The notes beneath the pieces are model-generated. The model had not been told where the DNA came from. It was given only the letters and a program-made list of their open reading frames with translations, and did no database searches. Shown here piece by piece: positions 1 through 9,769 of a DNA stretch of 64,000 nucleotides; the first letter of the stretch is position 1; every line of letters starts with the position of its first letter. The translations under genes and the position numbers were made by a program. The stretch is from [Leptolyngbya] sp. PCC 7376 (GTDB taxonomy: Bacteria > Cyanobacteriota > Cyanobacteriia > Cyanobacteriales > MRBY01): positions 1,968,036 through 2,032,035 of the forward strand of contig NC_019683.1 in NCBI RefSeq assembly GCF_000316605.1. Direction: 5' to 3'.

Positions 1-392
1 CGAACGGCTTTCGGTTGGCCAATCTGTTCAGCTATCTGCTGATAGGTTGTGGTCTGTCCATAGGGAATTTCGAGTAAGGCTCGCCAGACTTTGAGCTGAA
101 AATCGGTGCCTTTCAGATGGAGGTCAACAATATTGGCGTGAGTGGCATCTGGAGCAAAGAGACGATCGCCCAATTCCTTAATCAAGTCTGGAGTATGACG
201 CAGTTCAACTTTGTTGCCCCATTCTGAGGAGAGAAAATCAGTGGCGATCGCCGGATCCGAACTATCCGGAAAATATAAATTACAAATACCTTTTTCAGTG
301 GTCGCAATCAAACAATCCCCAAAGGGCGAATCATATAAACCATATTGAAGAGGAAGAGGATTTTGCCAGCGTTGCACTTGTGGAAGACCCAT
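1..392 (-). CDS. methylated-DNA--protein cysteine methyltransferase (Ogt/MGMT type), 3' end cut by window edge
   Basis: About 130 residues are visible, starting at ATG 392 (MGLPQVQRWQ) and running off the left edge. The C-terminal part has the MGMT DNA-binding-domain signature FQLKVWRALLEIPYGQTTTY followed by QQIAEQIGQPKAVR, and the N-terminal part (SPFGDCLIATTEKGICNLYF) matches the small N-terminal domain of Ogt. The family repairs O6-alkylguanine by irreversible transfer of the alkyl group to a cysteine in a PCHR motif; that motif should lie just beyond the window and cannot be checked here. A HIP1 site lies inside the gene. The 134-bp gap to the next gene suggests a separate transcript. 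Confidence 0.88.
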   Translation of the reverse strand, partial: MGLPQVQRWQNPLPLQYGLYDSPFGDCLIATTEKGICNLYFPDSSDPAIATDFLSSEWGNKVELRHTPDLIKELGDRLFAPDATHANIVDLHLKGTDFQLKVWRALLEIPYGQTTTYQQIAEQIGQPKAV

Positions 393-526
393 AAGAGTAA
401 TTTCTATTGTGTAATTTTTGGGGCGATCGCCAAACTTATTTAGCTCTGCTAACGCCAATACTAGGATAATTATTTGCCCCTAAGATATAGGGATTTAACC
501 AGTTAAATCCCTACTTAATGATATTT

Positions 527-1513
527 CTAACGCACAAACTGAGGCATCATTTCAGCGGCAGTAAAGATACCGGATAAACCTTGCTTTTGGAGCCAAATAC
601 CAGTTTTCAGATAACCAAACGCTGGACCACAAACATTAGCTGCCATACTGGTTTCATCACCAAGCGTGAATGTGTGTGTCGAAATCTTGCCTTCAAACGT
701 CCGACCAGTTATCTGCACATTGGTGCTGAGAGGCTTCTTCGGATTGCGAGTATCCACAATGCCACCAACAGTCACCTGATCACGGGAGCAGATTCCTGCC
801 ATTTCGAGCATCACATCATCCGCATGCTCCATATTTTCGAGGGAAATAATACCATTGGTTTCATCTAATAAAGCTTCTACTTCCGCATCGGTCATCGCAC
901 GTGCCTTTTCCACATCAAACTCAGGCATATGTGCAATATCTTCACGAATAGTTGCCCGGTAAGCTTCCCAATTTGCGATACCCACACCGAACGTAATTTC
1001 CACACTGTGAATTTCAGCATAGCTTTGAGCTGCAACCGATGCAGCTGCGGTGAGCAGACCAGGCGTTGCACCACAGCCAGTCATGTAGGTAATACCAGCA
1101 TCTTTAACATCATCGCGTAGGGTGAAAATTTGCTCCATTGCGCTAGTACGTTTGAGAGCATCAACTAACACACCAGTCCAATCAGATTTCACGAATTGGC
1201 GGGTTACATCTGCCATAAATGTATTGGGAAGATTCGGCAGGGCAAGGAAAAAGCCATCAACATCAGAATTCTCGATAAGATCAGCAATGCTGTCATTGCT
1301 GAGGACACCGCCATTCTCAACATGGCCAACAGAACCTTGGCTGTTGTAAGCGGCAATACAAGTATTTGGGTCTAGGCCTTCGGGGTTGTAAACATAGCCT
1401 TTCTTGTCGGCAGCGGCCACGAGAATCATTTCAGATTTGGGCGCGAGTACACGGGCAGCAGCTTGTCCTAAGCCTCCAAAGCCCAAGACACCAACACGAA
1501 TTACATTACTCAT
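527..1513 (-). CDS. saccharopine dehydrogenase-like NAD(P)-binding oxidoreductase
   Basis: 328 residues. The N-terminus is a Rossmann fold with the dinucleotide loop [10 protein letters not shown] at residues 11-20, right after the first beta strand (VIRVGVL). The rest resembles the saccharopine-dehydrogenase / diaminopimelate-dehydrogenase-like group, including a mid-protein GCGATPG loop. Such proteins are usual in cyanobacteria, but I cannot assign a substrate. ATG 1513 is the natural start because the Rossmann fold begins at once. The following minus-strand reading frame begins 70 bp upstream of this start, so the two may be co-transcribed. Function beyond redox chemistry on an amino-acid-like substrate is inference. 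Confidence 0.75.
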   Translation of the reverse strand: MSNVIRVGVLGFGGLGQAAARVLAPKSEMILVAAADKKGYVYNPEGLDPNTCIAAYNSQGSVGHVENGGVLSNDSIADLIENSDVDGFFLALPNLPNTFMADVTRQFVKSDWTGVLVDALKRTSAMEQIFTLRDDVKDAGITYMTGCGATPGLLTAAASVAAQSYAEIHSVEITFGVGIANWEAYRATIREDIAHMPEFDVEKARAMTDAEVEALLDETNGIISLENMEHADDVMLEMAGICSRDQVTVGGIVDTRNPKKPLSTNVQITGRTFEGKISTHTFTLGDETSMAANVCGPAFGYLKTGIWLQKQGLSGIFTAAEMMPQFVR

Positions 1514-1584
1514 AGATTTTCTTCTCTATAGAATTCAAAAATTTTCGACGATATACCGACTGTCTATTATCGGTAGAAATTGAG

Positions 1585-2070
1585 TTAAATCCCACGAATT
1601 TTTCTTAACGCATCCATAAATGCAGGGGGAAGTTTACGCATCACTTTGCCTTTCTCGCGATCAATGCTCACAAGGATGATTTGAGCAGTGAGGTAAAGCT
1701 CTTTACCATCAGGAGATTCGATTCGATTTTCCCACTCCATCCGGACGCCTTTCATTTCCTGCATACGTACTTTAACAATCGCCTCCATACCCATACGCAA
1801 TGGACGATGGTAACGGGTATTTAATTCGACAACAGGCAAATCACAACCTAGTTGAACGAATTCGGCATAGTCCATTCCGATAGATTTGAGGCAGGCGACC
1901 CGTGCTTCTTCGAGCCAATTTATATAGTTACCGTGCCAGACGATACCAGCGTAATCGGTATGGTGGGGATACACAGTAATGGGATATTCAAACCAAGGCT
2001 CACTGGTCGCATGGAGGTCTGGGGGACGGGCGATCGCCGTAGTGGGAAGTTCCTTTGATTCAGTTGCCAT
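1585..2070 (-). CDS. acyl-CoA thioesterase, hotdog fold (YbgC/4HBT-like)
   Basis: 161 residues from ATG 2070; an in-frame GTG lies immediately before it (2073), and GGAG upstream serves either. The signature HHTDYAGIVWHGNYINWLEE (about residues 36-55) is the 4-hydroxybenzoyl-CoA thioesterase/YbgC active-site loop, with the catalytic Asp in HTD and the conserved HGNY helix start. A single hotdog domain fills the protein after a roughly 28-residue N-terminal extension. The family hydrolyses acyl-CoA or acyl-ACP thioesters in the cytoplasm. The motif differs from the menaquinone/phylloquinone DHNA-CoA thioesterase type I recall from cyanobacteria, so I leave the substrate open. Confidence 0.85.
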   Translation of the reverse strand: MATESKELPTTAIARPPDLHATSEPWFEYPITVYPHHTDYAGIVWHGNYINWLEEARVACLKSIGMDYAEFVQLGCDLPVVELNTRYHRPLRMGMEAIVKVRMQEMKGVRMEWENRIESPDGKELYLTAQIILVSIDREKGKVMRKLPPAFMDALRKIRGI

Positions 2071-2123
2071 CACACTTACTCCATCGTCATTTCGCTAAAT
2101 AAAAATAGAAAACCCATCGGATT

Positions 2124-2693
2124 TTAGGCGGCTTTGTCTCGCTGGAGGCGTTTCATATGGGTAAACAGTTGCCAGGAATAATCACTCGACAGTTTTGCCG
2201 TCACAGCTCCCCGCATCACAATGTAAAAATACCAATCGTCTGGTGGCACTTCCTGAGGTTCTTTTTCCACAACAACGTAGGTGCGGACATCTTGGTAGAG
2301 TCTGCCTTCACATTGCACATTGATGAGTTCATGGCGGTAGCCATTATGGGGAACTTCCTCACGAATATCGAGGCGATCGCTCACTCGCCATGGCAACTTA
2401 TATAAAACCCCTTCCACACAGCTACCCCGATGGGGCACAACATCTAAGACACCACAACTTTGACGCTTGGGCGATAGACGATTGAAAGCAAGCCGATGAT
2501 CCTGCAAAATTCCTTTCCCCACCACAAGGGCATGGGCATCCTCACCAATTGTCCGTTCCAAGTCCACTGGACACATACAGGAGCCGTAAGCAAAGTAATA
2601 AAAACTATCGAGCGCTACAGCAGCATCAGTCTTGGCGGAGATCTGAGGGATTGAATCTGTGGGAATGGAAAAGTCAGCAGGATCAAAGGACAT
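2124..2693 (-). CDS. gamma-glutamylcyclotransferase-like (AIG2/GGCT fold) protein
   Basis: 189 residues from ATG 2693 (an in-frame GTG at 2699 is an alternative). After about 28 residues the protein enters the GGCT/AIG2 fold at FYYFAYGSCMCP, whose YGS loop is the substrate-binding signature; an acidic residue expected for catalysis is plausible in the GVLYKLPWRVSDRLDIREEV region. Family members cyclise gamma-glutamyl amino acids or related amides to 5-oxoproline. The N-terminal extension is unusual in composition (several Asp/Pro/Ala) but carries no clear signal. It lies in a run of minus-strand single genes; 61 bp separate it from the HIT gene. Confidence 0.72.
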   Translation of the reverse strand: MSFDPADFSIPTDSIPQISAKTDAAVALDSFYYFAYGSCMCPVDLERTIGEDAHALVVGKGILQDHRLAFNRLSPKRQSCGVLDVVPHRGSCVEGVLYKLPWRVSDRLDIREEVPHNGYRHELINVQCEGRLYQDVRTYVVVEKEPQEVPPDDWYFYIVMRGAVTAKLSSDYSWQLFTHMKRLQRDKAA

Positions 2694-2754
2694 AGGCACT
2701 TCACTTCAAGTGTGGGGTTTTAAACTTAGGAGCGCACGGACAACACACGCAAAA

Positions 2755-3195
<441 letters not shown>

Positions 3196-3313
3196 TCACA
3201 AATGGAAAAGAATCTAAACTTTTTCGCTTACGAGCTAGATTGGCATTAAGATAGTGTCCTTAAAGTCAGATTCTTACATTTACTGACTGTTCTTAACATA
3301 GTTGGCATAGTCC

Positions 3314-3502
3314 TCAGTCTGGCAAAAGTTTGCCAACGTGAAAGCGTAAACCTAGGGTTTCAGTTTCCGAAACACAATGCCTTTTCACATTGAGTACTTC
3401 TAAACTGCGTTCAAAGAGAAAAACTGTTTCTAAACCCCCTTGTTTCCCCATTGGCGATAATTCCCCAAAATCCATTGTCAATCTGTAGGGAGTATGAGAC
3501 AT
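3314..3502 (-). CDS. small hypothetical protein
   Basis: 62 residues from ATG 3502 (MSHTPYRLTM), preceded by a GAGAG Shine-Dalgarno-like stretch. The reading frame stays open to a TTG at 3541, but that codon sits inside a perfect 7-bp hairpin (3529-3547), so I prefer the internal ATG. No family recognised. The protein is mixed alpha/beta in character with no membrane segment. It lies alone between the HIT gene and the DUF2949 gene, with about 215-270 bp on each side. Confidence 0.45.
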   Translation of the reverse strand: MSHTPYRLTMDFGELSPMGKQGGLETVFLFERSLEVLNVKRHCVSETETLGLRFHVGKLLPD

Positions 3503-3773
3503 TAAAGCTCTCTTCACCGATGGTTCTAAGCGCTTACTCAAGCGCTGTGGCTCCGCCCTCAGAGAGATAATTGCGCCAACGCAAAAATCACGTTCACAAG
3601 TGATCTAGCACACTGCACAAAACATCAATTATCTAGAATATATTTGGTGAGTTCCCTCAAGGGAAACGTGCATCTTCAGACAATCGTAAAACTGTCCTAG
3701 TTATATGTTTTATCCGTCGTATTTCAATACACAATAAAAGCTCAAATTTAAGCTTGGAGTTTATTCTCAGATT

Positions 3774-3971
3774 ATGACCCAGATCACCTACCTAAAATTT
3801 ATTAACTTCCTTAGGGAAGAGTTGTCAATTCCTGGTGAATCCATCTCTGTGATGGATCGCCACTGGCAAAAGAATTCTTCGCTCTCGCCTTTACCGATGG
3901 TCTTGTGGCAATACGGTTTAGTAACGCTTGAACAGTTAGATCTCATCTACGACTGGCTCGCAACGATTTAA
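3774..3971 (+). CDS. DUF2949 family small protein
   Basis: 65 residues. The C-terminal half, LPMVLWQYGLVTLEQLDLIYDWL, fits the cyanobacterial DUF2949 family, as does the overall length. The function of the family is unknown; the members are soluble helical proteins. ATG 3774 is the only good start. It lies 230 bp upstream of the ABC transporter operon but a transcriptional link is not evident. Confidence 0.75.
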   Translation: MTQITYLKFINFLREELSIPGESISVMDRHWQKNSSLSPLPMVLWQYGLVTLEQLDLIYDWLATI

Positions 3972-4200
3972 AACTGTCGTAGTCAATCCAAAATTGTGGG
4001 TATGACTATTAGGTGAATTCAAGTAAATCACATATGTTATTGACAATTTATGTTTCCGGAGTGGGTGGCAATCAGTTGATGCCACCCATTCTTATTTTCT
4101 TGGGAATTCTATTTATAAAAGACGAAGGAAAAAGGCTGTTTCAATTTTGTAACGCCGGACTGATTCGAGAAAACGAGTCGTTAAGCTGGAAACAAATTTA

Positions 4201-5217
4201 GTGAATGTGACACGCATGACCCCTGAAGTTGCTGCTCCCCCTGATCTAGAAAATTTGGCGATCGCCACGTTTAATTTGACGAAGCGATTTGATCGACATG
4301 TAGCGGTCAATGACCTTGAGCTTCAGGTTCAATCTGGCGAAGTGTATGGATTAATTGGGCCGAATGGTGCGGGAAAAACCACCCTAATTCGGATGTTAGC
4401 CACAGCAGAAGAGCCGACTCTTGGTGATATTTATATCCATGGCGATCGCCTGCGTCGTGACGATAGTAACCCCCACATTAAACAAAGACTTGGTTATCTC
4501 CCAGACGATTTTCCCCTCTACGATGATTTGACTGTCTGGGATTATTTAGATTATTTTGCGCGCCTCTACAATCTCCGCCAACCTAGGAGACGTCGCCGTT
4601 TGAGCGAGGTATTAGAACTCGTCCAGCTCACCCACAAACGCGATGATCGAATTGCTACCCTCTCGCGAGGGATGAAGCAACGTTTGAGTCTTGCCCGGAC
4701 AATCATTCATGAACCACTTTTGTTGTTACTAGATGAGCCAGTATCTGGTCTCGACCCCATTGCGCGGATGCAATTTCGCGAAATCATAAAGGTTTTACAA
4801 GAAGCAGGGATGACCATTTTGATCTCGTCCCATGTCCTCAGTGATTTGGCAGAACTCTGTTCCTCGGTGGGTATTATGGAATTGGGCTACCTTGTCGAAA
4901 GTACCTCCCTTGATGACTTGTATAAGCGGTTATCTCGCCAACATTTGGTAATTTCAACCCTAGAGTCGTTAGATACTCTCGAAAGTGAACTGAAAAATAA
5001 TGCTTTAGTGCGAGGTTGGGAACCAGCCATGAAACTTTCTGATGGCGATCGCCACGGCGGACACCGTCTCAAAGTGGAATTTGATGGCACTCCCCAAGAC
5101 AGTACCCAACTCCTAAAAAACCTGATTGCTGCTGATATTTCAGTATCAGAGTTTTATGCGAAGACCGAAGATTTAGAAAGCATTTTCCTCAAACTCGGAC
5201 ACCAACAAACCAGTTAG
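4201..5217 (+). CDS. ABC-2 type exporter ATP-binding protein
   Basis: About 338 residues from GTG 4201; ATG 4216 is an equally plausible start and would remove five residues. One nucleotide-binding domain (about residues 25-240) carries Walker A GPNGAGKTT, signature LSRGMKQRLSLA, Walker B LLLLLDEPVSGLDP and the switch His in ISSHVLSDL. A C-terminal extension of about 100 residues is typical of the CcmA/DrrA-like ATPases that pair with ABC-2 permeases. The protein should energise export of an unknown substrate together with the two permeases encoded next (58 bp to the first). HIP1 sites are present. Confidence 0.9.
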   Translation: MNVTRMTPEVAAPPDLENLAIATFNLTKRFDRHVAVNDLELQVQSGEVYGLIGPNGAGKTTLIRMLATAEEPTLGDIYIHGDRLRRDDSNPHIKQRLGYLPDDFPLYDDLTVWDYLDYFARLYNLRQPRRRRRLSEVLELVQLTHKRDDRIATLSRGMKQRLSLARTIIHEPLLLLLDEPVSGLDPIARMQFREIIKVLQEAGMTILISSHVLSDLAELCSSVGIMELGYLVESTSLDDLYKRLSRQHLVISTLESLDTLESELKNNALVRGWEPAMKLSDGDRHGGHRLKVEFDGTPQDSTQLLKNLIAADISVSEFYAKTEDLESIFLKLGHQQTS

Positions 5218-5275
5218 TCTACAAGTTTTTCCTGTTTATCGTTTTTTATCCCTGCCCTTTCTTTCCAAAAAGAAC

Positions 5276-6988
5276 ATGTTTTTAAATAAATGGATTGACC
5301 GTATTGGCGACTGGAATCCCCAGTTATTTCGCGAACTGAAAGGTCGGTTAACTCGAAAATCTATCGGTCTGATGGTTCTCGTTTCTGGCATAATCCAGAG
5401 CTTGGTTTATTTTAGTTTTTCGAGTTCATTACCCTATTCAGGTCAAAACACCCATCATTATTGCGTTGGCACAGCACCGGCCAATTGGGATCCAGAGCAC
5501 TATCTATACAGCAATCAAAATTGGTGTCTGACAGATTCGTTAGGCAATATTACGTCACTCAATTGGCCGTTGTGGTGGACAGAAATGTTTATCTCCATTG
5601 CCCTACTCGGTTTCTTTGGGATATTGATTGGTGGGACTTATCTACTCATTCAAGATCTCAGTAAGGAGCAGCGACAAGGCACTCTAAATTTTGTCACCCT
5701 CACCCCACAATCTGCGCTGGCGATCGCCCTCGGAAAGATTATGGGTGTTCCCACTTTTATCTATGGCATGATTGCCTTTGCCCTACCGTTACACCTCTGG
5801 GCAGGACTAAAAGGCGCCATTCCATTACATCTCATCATGCTTTTCTATGGTGTATTAGCAGCTTGCTGTCTCTTTGCCTTTAGTGGCGCAATCCTTTATG
5901 CTCTCGTCGGCAAAGGCGGCTCTGCGCTGAAATCTTGGTTAGCGAGTGGCGCACTGTTTTATTTCTCGTCCATGACCACCATGTTCATCATGCATGAAAC
6001 TCCCCATGTCGCGAACATGATGGATGGCGTAACGTTATTAAACCCCACCCATTTGCTGCATTATTTGGTGCAAGCAACCGCAGTGGCCGATCAGGTGGAT
6101 TGGTTCCGATACGATAGTCTCGGTGAAATCACATTTTATGGTGTACCCGCTTGGAACTCAGTTTTAGGGGCGACGTTAGCTCATCTGATGATTTATGGGG
6201 TTGGGACATATTGGTTCGCTCAAGCTTTTAAACGTAAATTCCATAATGCCCAAGGCACGCTCATTAGTAAGAGCCAAAGTTATTGGCTAACAGCTTCTTT
6301 GGTAACCATCAGTCTTGGCTTTACGGTACAAGAACCTTATACCTATTCGTCAGATTACAATAACTGGCTGATGAATTTTGGGATGCTGGCGATTTCTGGT
6401 GTCCTCTATATTTTGGTTCTGACGACAGCTCTCTCTCCATCATTCCAATCGATTCAAGATTGGACTCGTTATCAAGGGAAACATAGCTGGCGGGAATGGC
6501 TCTTCGGGGAGCGAAGCCCAGCAATTTGGGCGATCGCCTTAAATACTGTGATCGGATTTTTGCCCATCATTCTGGCTGGATTCGTCGTCATCGAAAAACA
6601 ATATTATTTGGAATTTACCATTGGCCTCGTAATGCAGGGACTAATGGCAATCTTGCTAGCTGCAATCGGCATGCGTTTTCTCCTCAGTCGTCACCGAAAA
6701 CGGGCAATTTTCGCAGCGACAATTGTGCTCAGCTGTATCTTTCTTCCCCTCATGATCTTTGCCTTTGGCTCGATTAATCCTGAGTTCAATCCAGCTCCTT
6801 GGCTCTGGACGATTACGCCAGTGGTGGTCACTCAATTTGCAGGGCCAGCGACATTAATTGCCAATCTCATGGGACAAATTGTGGCGATCACCGTCATTAA
6901 TCAAATCATTCAGCAACGTTTGCACCAAATTGGCAGCTCTGAACTGAAACAACTTTTAGCATCGACCCCAGAAAGTGCTACCTCATAG
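5276..6988 (+). CDS. ABC-2 type exporter permease, paralogue 1
   Basis: 570 residues, mostly hydrophobic, with roughly a dozen membrane segments. A short cytoplasmic start (GDWNPQLFRELKGR) precedes the first helix; a Cys-containing periplasmic loop (HYCVG ... NWCLTD) follows. The cytoplasmic loop KEQRQGTLNFVTLTPQ is the ABC-2 coupling motif, where an E..R.GTL.LL..TP pattern is normal. ATG 5276 gives the expected N-terminus. The next gene encodes a paralogue with the same N-terminal motif, Cys loop and C-terminus (IGSSELKQLL / IGASELKTLL), so the two permeases probably form a heterodimer with the upstream ATPase. Substrate unknown. Confidence 0.82.
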   Translation: MFLNKWIDRIGDWNPQLFRELKGRLTRKSIGLMVLVSGIIQSLVYFSFSSSLPYSGQNTHHYCVGTAPANWDPEHYLYSNQNWCLTDSLGNITSLNWPLWWTEMFISIALLGFFGILIGGTYLLIQDLSKEQRQGTLNFVTLTPQSALAIALGKIMGVPTFIYGMIAFALPLHLWAGLKGAIPLHLIMLFYGVLAACCLFAFSGAILYALVGKGGSALKSWLASGALFYFSSMTTMFIMHETPHVANMMDGVTLLNPTHLLHYLVQATAVADQVDWFRYDSLGEITFYGVPAWNSVLGATLAHLMIYGVGTYWFAQAFKRKFHNAQGTLISKSQSYWLTASLVTISLGFTVQEPYTYSSDYNNWLMNFGMLAISGVLYILVLTTALSPSFQSIQDWTRYQGKHSWREWLFGERSPAIWAIALNTVIGFLPIILAGFVVIEKQYYLEFTIGLVMQGLMAILLAAIGMRFLLSRHRKRAIFAATIVLSCIFLPLMIFAFGSINPEFNPAPWLWTITPVVVTQFAGPATLIANLMGQIVAITVINQIIQQRLHQIGSSELKQLLASTPESATS

Positions 6989-7023
6989 CCTCAAAACATG
7001 TAGACTCTCATTTGTTTCTCACC

Positions 7024-8727
7024 ATGACAAAACTGCTTGATCAGATCGGTAACTGGAACCCTCAACTCTTTCGAGAACTAAAAGGACGATTTAGGCGGCG
7101 TAATTTGGCGATCGCCGTGGGTACATCCTTGGTGGCACAAATCATGATGCTCCTCGGATATTCCGGCGGCTTGCCGGATCCACTCCTCAGAGAAACCTAT
7201 AATCGCTATTGCACTGGCTATAACGACGAATATTGGCGTTCAACCTATCAATGCATTTCAACAGCAGCAGGAGATGCCTGGCAAGTTAATTGGCAATTGT
7301 GGAATTTTGACCTCTTTGTCGGCCTGAGTATGCTCGGTGCAGTGGTCTTACTTGTGATCGGTTCCCACCTAATTAGCGCAGATCTGATTAAAGAAGAGAA
7401 ACGCGGCACCTTAGGATTTGTCCGTCTCAGTCCGCAGGCATTACACCGCATTATTATCGGCAAAATTTTGGGAGTTCCTAGTCTCATTTATCTGGGGATT
7501 GCCCTAGCACTGCCTTTACATCTCTGGGTTGGTTTACAAGCTGGTATTACATTGCCTTGGATCGGCATGGTAGATCTTGTGATCATCGGTGCTTGTATCG
7601 CGTCCTATAGTTTGGCAACCCTGATCAGTTTTGTCGGACAAGACTTTTTTGGGGGATTCCAATCTTGGCTTTATAGCGGCAGTTTAGGTTTCTATCTCAT
7701 GGTGACGAGCATCATGGGTTTCGATTCCAACTTCCCAGTAAATAACTCCTTTGATTGGCTCAGACTATTTTATCCAGGGAATATTTTTTATTACATCGTT
7801 GATAGCAACTCCCTCGAACCAGAGGTCATTCATTATTTCGAGCCGAGTGGATTGTTTTCAACAGAATTTTTCCATTCGACGGCTTGGTCTACAGGTTTTC
7901 TAGGCTTAGTATTAATGGCGGGACATTACTTTGTACTCACTTCAATTTCTTGGGAAGGGATTCAACGTCGCTTTTATGAGCCCCAAGCCACAATCATTTC
8001 GAAGCGGACAGGCTATATTGCGGCTATTTTGACAACTTTTATGCTGGTCGGCTTTGTCGCTGTTGGTAATCGTGATTATCGTTTGCTCGGTAATTTTGAG
8101 GGATTACAAGTCTTCTATCTCTTGCTATTTTTCACTTTGACATTTTGTCTCACACCCAAGCGTCAGCGCGTACAAGATTGGTTTAGAGATCGTCAGACAA
8201 GTCGTTATGCGAAGCAGTTTTGGAGTGATTTACTATGGGGTGATCGCAGTCCAGCTCTGTTGGCGATCGCCGTGATGCTAGCCTTCTCAACTGGGATTAT
8301 GGCAATTGTGGCGATCAAAGATCCATTAGTCACTGAAACAGGAGCTGTGCTCGTCGGACTCACTTTGCAAGCGGGCTTTCTATTTATTTGTGCCTGTATT
8401 GTGCAATTGATTTTCCTACAAACTCGAAAACAGGGAGTGTTGTTAGTTGTCTCCTTGAGCACATTGACCATTGCGCCATTCTTGGTCTATATCATCTTTA
8501 ACCATCGTTTTCCATCGGTTGTGGCCTTGGGATTATTCTCTGCTTTCCCGATTAATGCTGCTGTCGATGCCGTTGCTCACCTCGCACTGTGGGCGATCGC
8601 CGGTCAGTGTATCGCCATGATTTCAGGCGCTTGGTATATCCAGAGATCCATCCAGAATATTGGCGCTTCCGAACTAAAAACTTTGCTCACCCCACCCGCC
8701 GAATCCTCAAAAAACATGCTAACCTAG
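7024..8727 (+). CDS. ABC-2 type exporter permease, paralogue 2
   Basis: 567 residues from ATG 7024 (a TTG at 7012 would add MFLT). Same architecture as the preceding gene: GNWNPQLFRELKGR before the first helix, a periplasmic loop with two Cys (NRYC ... YQCIS), the coupling motif KEEKRGTLGFVRLSPQ, about twelve membrane segments and the C-terminal IGASELKTLL. The 35-bp gap to paralogue 1 indicates one transcript of ATPase-permease-permease. The tandem copies are diverged throughout and therefore old. Substrate unknown; this is an export-type family by its ATPase. Confidence 0.82.
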   Translation: MTKLLDQIGNWNPQLFRELKGRFRRRNLAIAVGTSLVAQIMMLLGYSGGLPDPLLRETYNRYCTGYNDEYWRSTYQCISTAAGDAWQVNWQLWNFDLFVGLSMLGAVVLLVIGSHLISADLIKEEKRGTLGFVRLSPQALHRIIIGKILGVPSLIYLGIALALPLHLWVGLQAGITLPWIGMVDLVIIGACIASYSLATLISFVGQDFFGGFQSWLYSGSLGFYLMVTSIMGFDSNFPVNNSFDWLRLFYPGNIFYYIVDSNSLEPEVIHYFEPSGLFSTEFFHSTAWSTGFLGLVLMAGHYFVLTSISWEGIQRRFYEPQATIISKRTGYIAAILTTFMLVGFVAVGNRDYRLLGNFEGLQVFYLLLFFTLTFCLTPKRQRVQDWFRDRQTSRYAKQFWSDLLWGDRSPALLAIAVMLAFSTGIMAIVAIKDPLVTETGAVLVGLTLQAGFLFICACIVQLIFLQTRKQGVLLVVSLSTLTIAPFLVYIIFNHRFPSVVALGLFSAFPINAAVDAVAHLALWAIAGQCIAMISGAWYIQRSIQNIGASELKTLLTPPAESSKNMLT

Positions 8728-8738
8728 GGAACTGATTA

Positions 8739-8812
8739 GGGCACGTAGCTCAGTTGGATAGAGTATCAGATTCCGGTTCTGAGGGTCGGGGGTTCGAATC
8801 CCTCCGTGCTCG
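8739..8812 (+). tRNA. tRNA-Arg (anticodon CCG)
   Basis: A complete cloverleaf can be folded: acceptor GGGCACG with CGTGCTC, D arm GCTC/GAGT-type, anticodon stem TCAGA/TCTGA with loop TTCCGGT (anticodon CCG, reading CGG), and a T arm with the TTCGAAT loop. The discriminator base is G and CCA is not encoded. It begins 11 bp after the stop of the permease gene, so it may be partly read through from the ABC operon, and it is followed by a hairpin with a T run. Confidence 0.95.
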
Positions 8813-8862
8813 CTTCTAATTCAGTTTCCAGACGTAATTGAGAAATTGCGCAAGGCTTTTAG

Positions 8863-8891
8863 CGACTGATGTTAAGCATTGGTCGTTTTTT
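8863..8891 (+). terminator. Rho-independent terminator after tRNA-Arg
   Basis: Stem CGACTGATG / CATTGGTCG (central mismatch) with a 5-nt loop, followed by six T residues at 8886-8891. It lies 50 bp downstream of the tRNA on the same strand. Confidence 0.6.
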
Positions 8892-8972
8892 GTTGCAATT
8901 TCCAAGCCACATCTAGGTCGATTGATATACTAATTCACTAAGTTTTCTCCTGAAGTAACCTTGTCTGAAACT

Positions 8973-9305
8973 ATGTCGGCTGAACCGATCCCACCCATTA
9001 CCCTACCGCCGATTACTGATCCTGACATTGAGGGAGAGTGGTTACGGCGATCGCTCCAAAAATGGCTCGACGAAGAATTTTTACCAGAGCCTGCCAATAT
9101 TAAAATCGCAGAACGAGCAAAACAAATTTATGTCCGCCAGCGGCTAGAAGGGGAAAATGATCTAGGTTCCCTTGTAATTGCGATCGTCACTGAAATGCGA
9201 TCTTTTAACTTCAAAGAGTCTTTTTATGGCGAATTTGCAGTGGCAAATGCTGTTAGTGATCTCATCCTCGATAGTCTCGGTATTGATCGCTGTTGTGGCA
9301 ACTAA
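8973..9305 (+). CDS. conserved-looking cyanobacterial hypothetical protein
   Basis: 110 residues from ATG 8973; a TTG at 8961 would add four. The Pro-rich N-terminus (PIPPITLPPITDPDIEGEW) is followed by a helical region (LRRSLQKWLDEEFLPE ... IAERAKQIYVRQR). No catalytic motif, signal peptide or membrane segment is visible and I do not recognise a named family. HIP1-type codons and even codon use indicate a native gene. A clear terminator follows at 9350-9382, supporting a monocistronic unit. Confidence 0.6.
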   Translation: MSAEPIPPITLPPITDPDIEGEWLRRSLQKWLDEEFLPEPANIKIAERAKQIYVRQRLEGENDLGSLVIAIVTEMRSFNFKESFYGEFAVANAVSDLILDSLGIDRCCGN

Positions 9306-9349
9306 ACAAGTCGCTTCACCAAGTATCAATCATTTCATGAAAGATTCTG

Positions 9350-9382
9350 AATCCCCTTTGGCACAATGCTTAGGGGATTTTG
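9350..9382 (+). terminator. Rho-independent terminator
   Basis: Perfect 8-bp stem AATCCCCT / AGGGGATT with a 14-nt loop, followed by TTTTGTG. It is placed 45 bp after the stop codon of the preceding plus-strand gene. Confidence 0.7.
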
Positions 9383-9592
9383 TGTAGGAAAACACACCAA
9401 GCTTAATCCCGTGATCAACGTCACATTATTCCGAGATTGCGGTAACTATCACCTGGTAATTTTCATCTTGGCATCATCATGATCAACCTCATGATGACGT
9501 CACTAGCAGCATCACAGGGAAAGAGCTGAAATCAAGCGATACTTATAGACATAGAGAACGAGCAACAATTTTCTTTCAGGGAGCTAAAGCTC

Positions 9593-9769
9593 ATGTCATT
9601 TCAAACTTTACTCGAAACTGCTTTACGCCAAAATTTCATCACACCAGAAACGCAAGCCATTATCGCTCAATGCTTGTGGACAGATGAAGTGACCCAACAG
9701 CAATTAAACCTTCTTCAGGTTGTGGTTGAAAAATTAGAATCTGGAAAAATGCAAGTCGTTGCATCCTAA
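9593..9769 (+). CDS. 58-residue small soluble protein
   Basis: ATG 9593 is preceded by AGGGAG at good spacing and the frame (MSFQTLLETALRQN ... GKMQVVAS) ends at TAA 9767-9769. The sequence is amphipathic helical (TQAIIAQCLWTDEVTQQQL, NLLQVVVEKLESG) without Pro in the body, which fits a small helical adaptor or regulatory protein. No family recognised. It lies alone between two terminator-containing intergenic stretches. The strong ribosome-binding site and protein-like composition support it as real. Confidence 0.6.
   Translation: MSFQTLLETALRQNFITPETQAIIAQCLWTDEVTQQQLNLLQVVVEKLESGKMQVVAS

Noticed and set aside
3529-3547. Perfect hairpin AGCGCTT-actc-AAGCGCT as a terminator
   Set aside because: No T run on either strand. 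It overlaps the TTG of the small ORF and only influenced the choice of start there.
4013-4201. 62-residue plus-strand frame just before the ABC ATPase
   Set aside because: No ribosome-binding site, unlikely composition; it merely fills the leader of the ABC operon.
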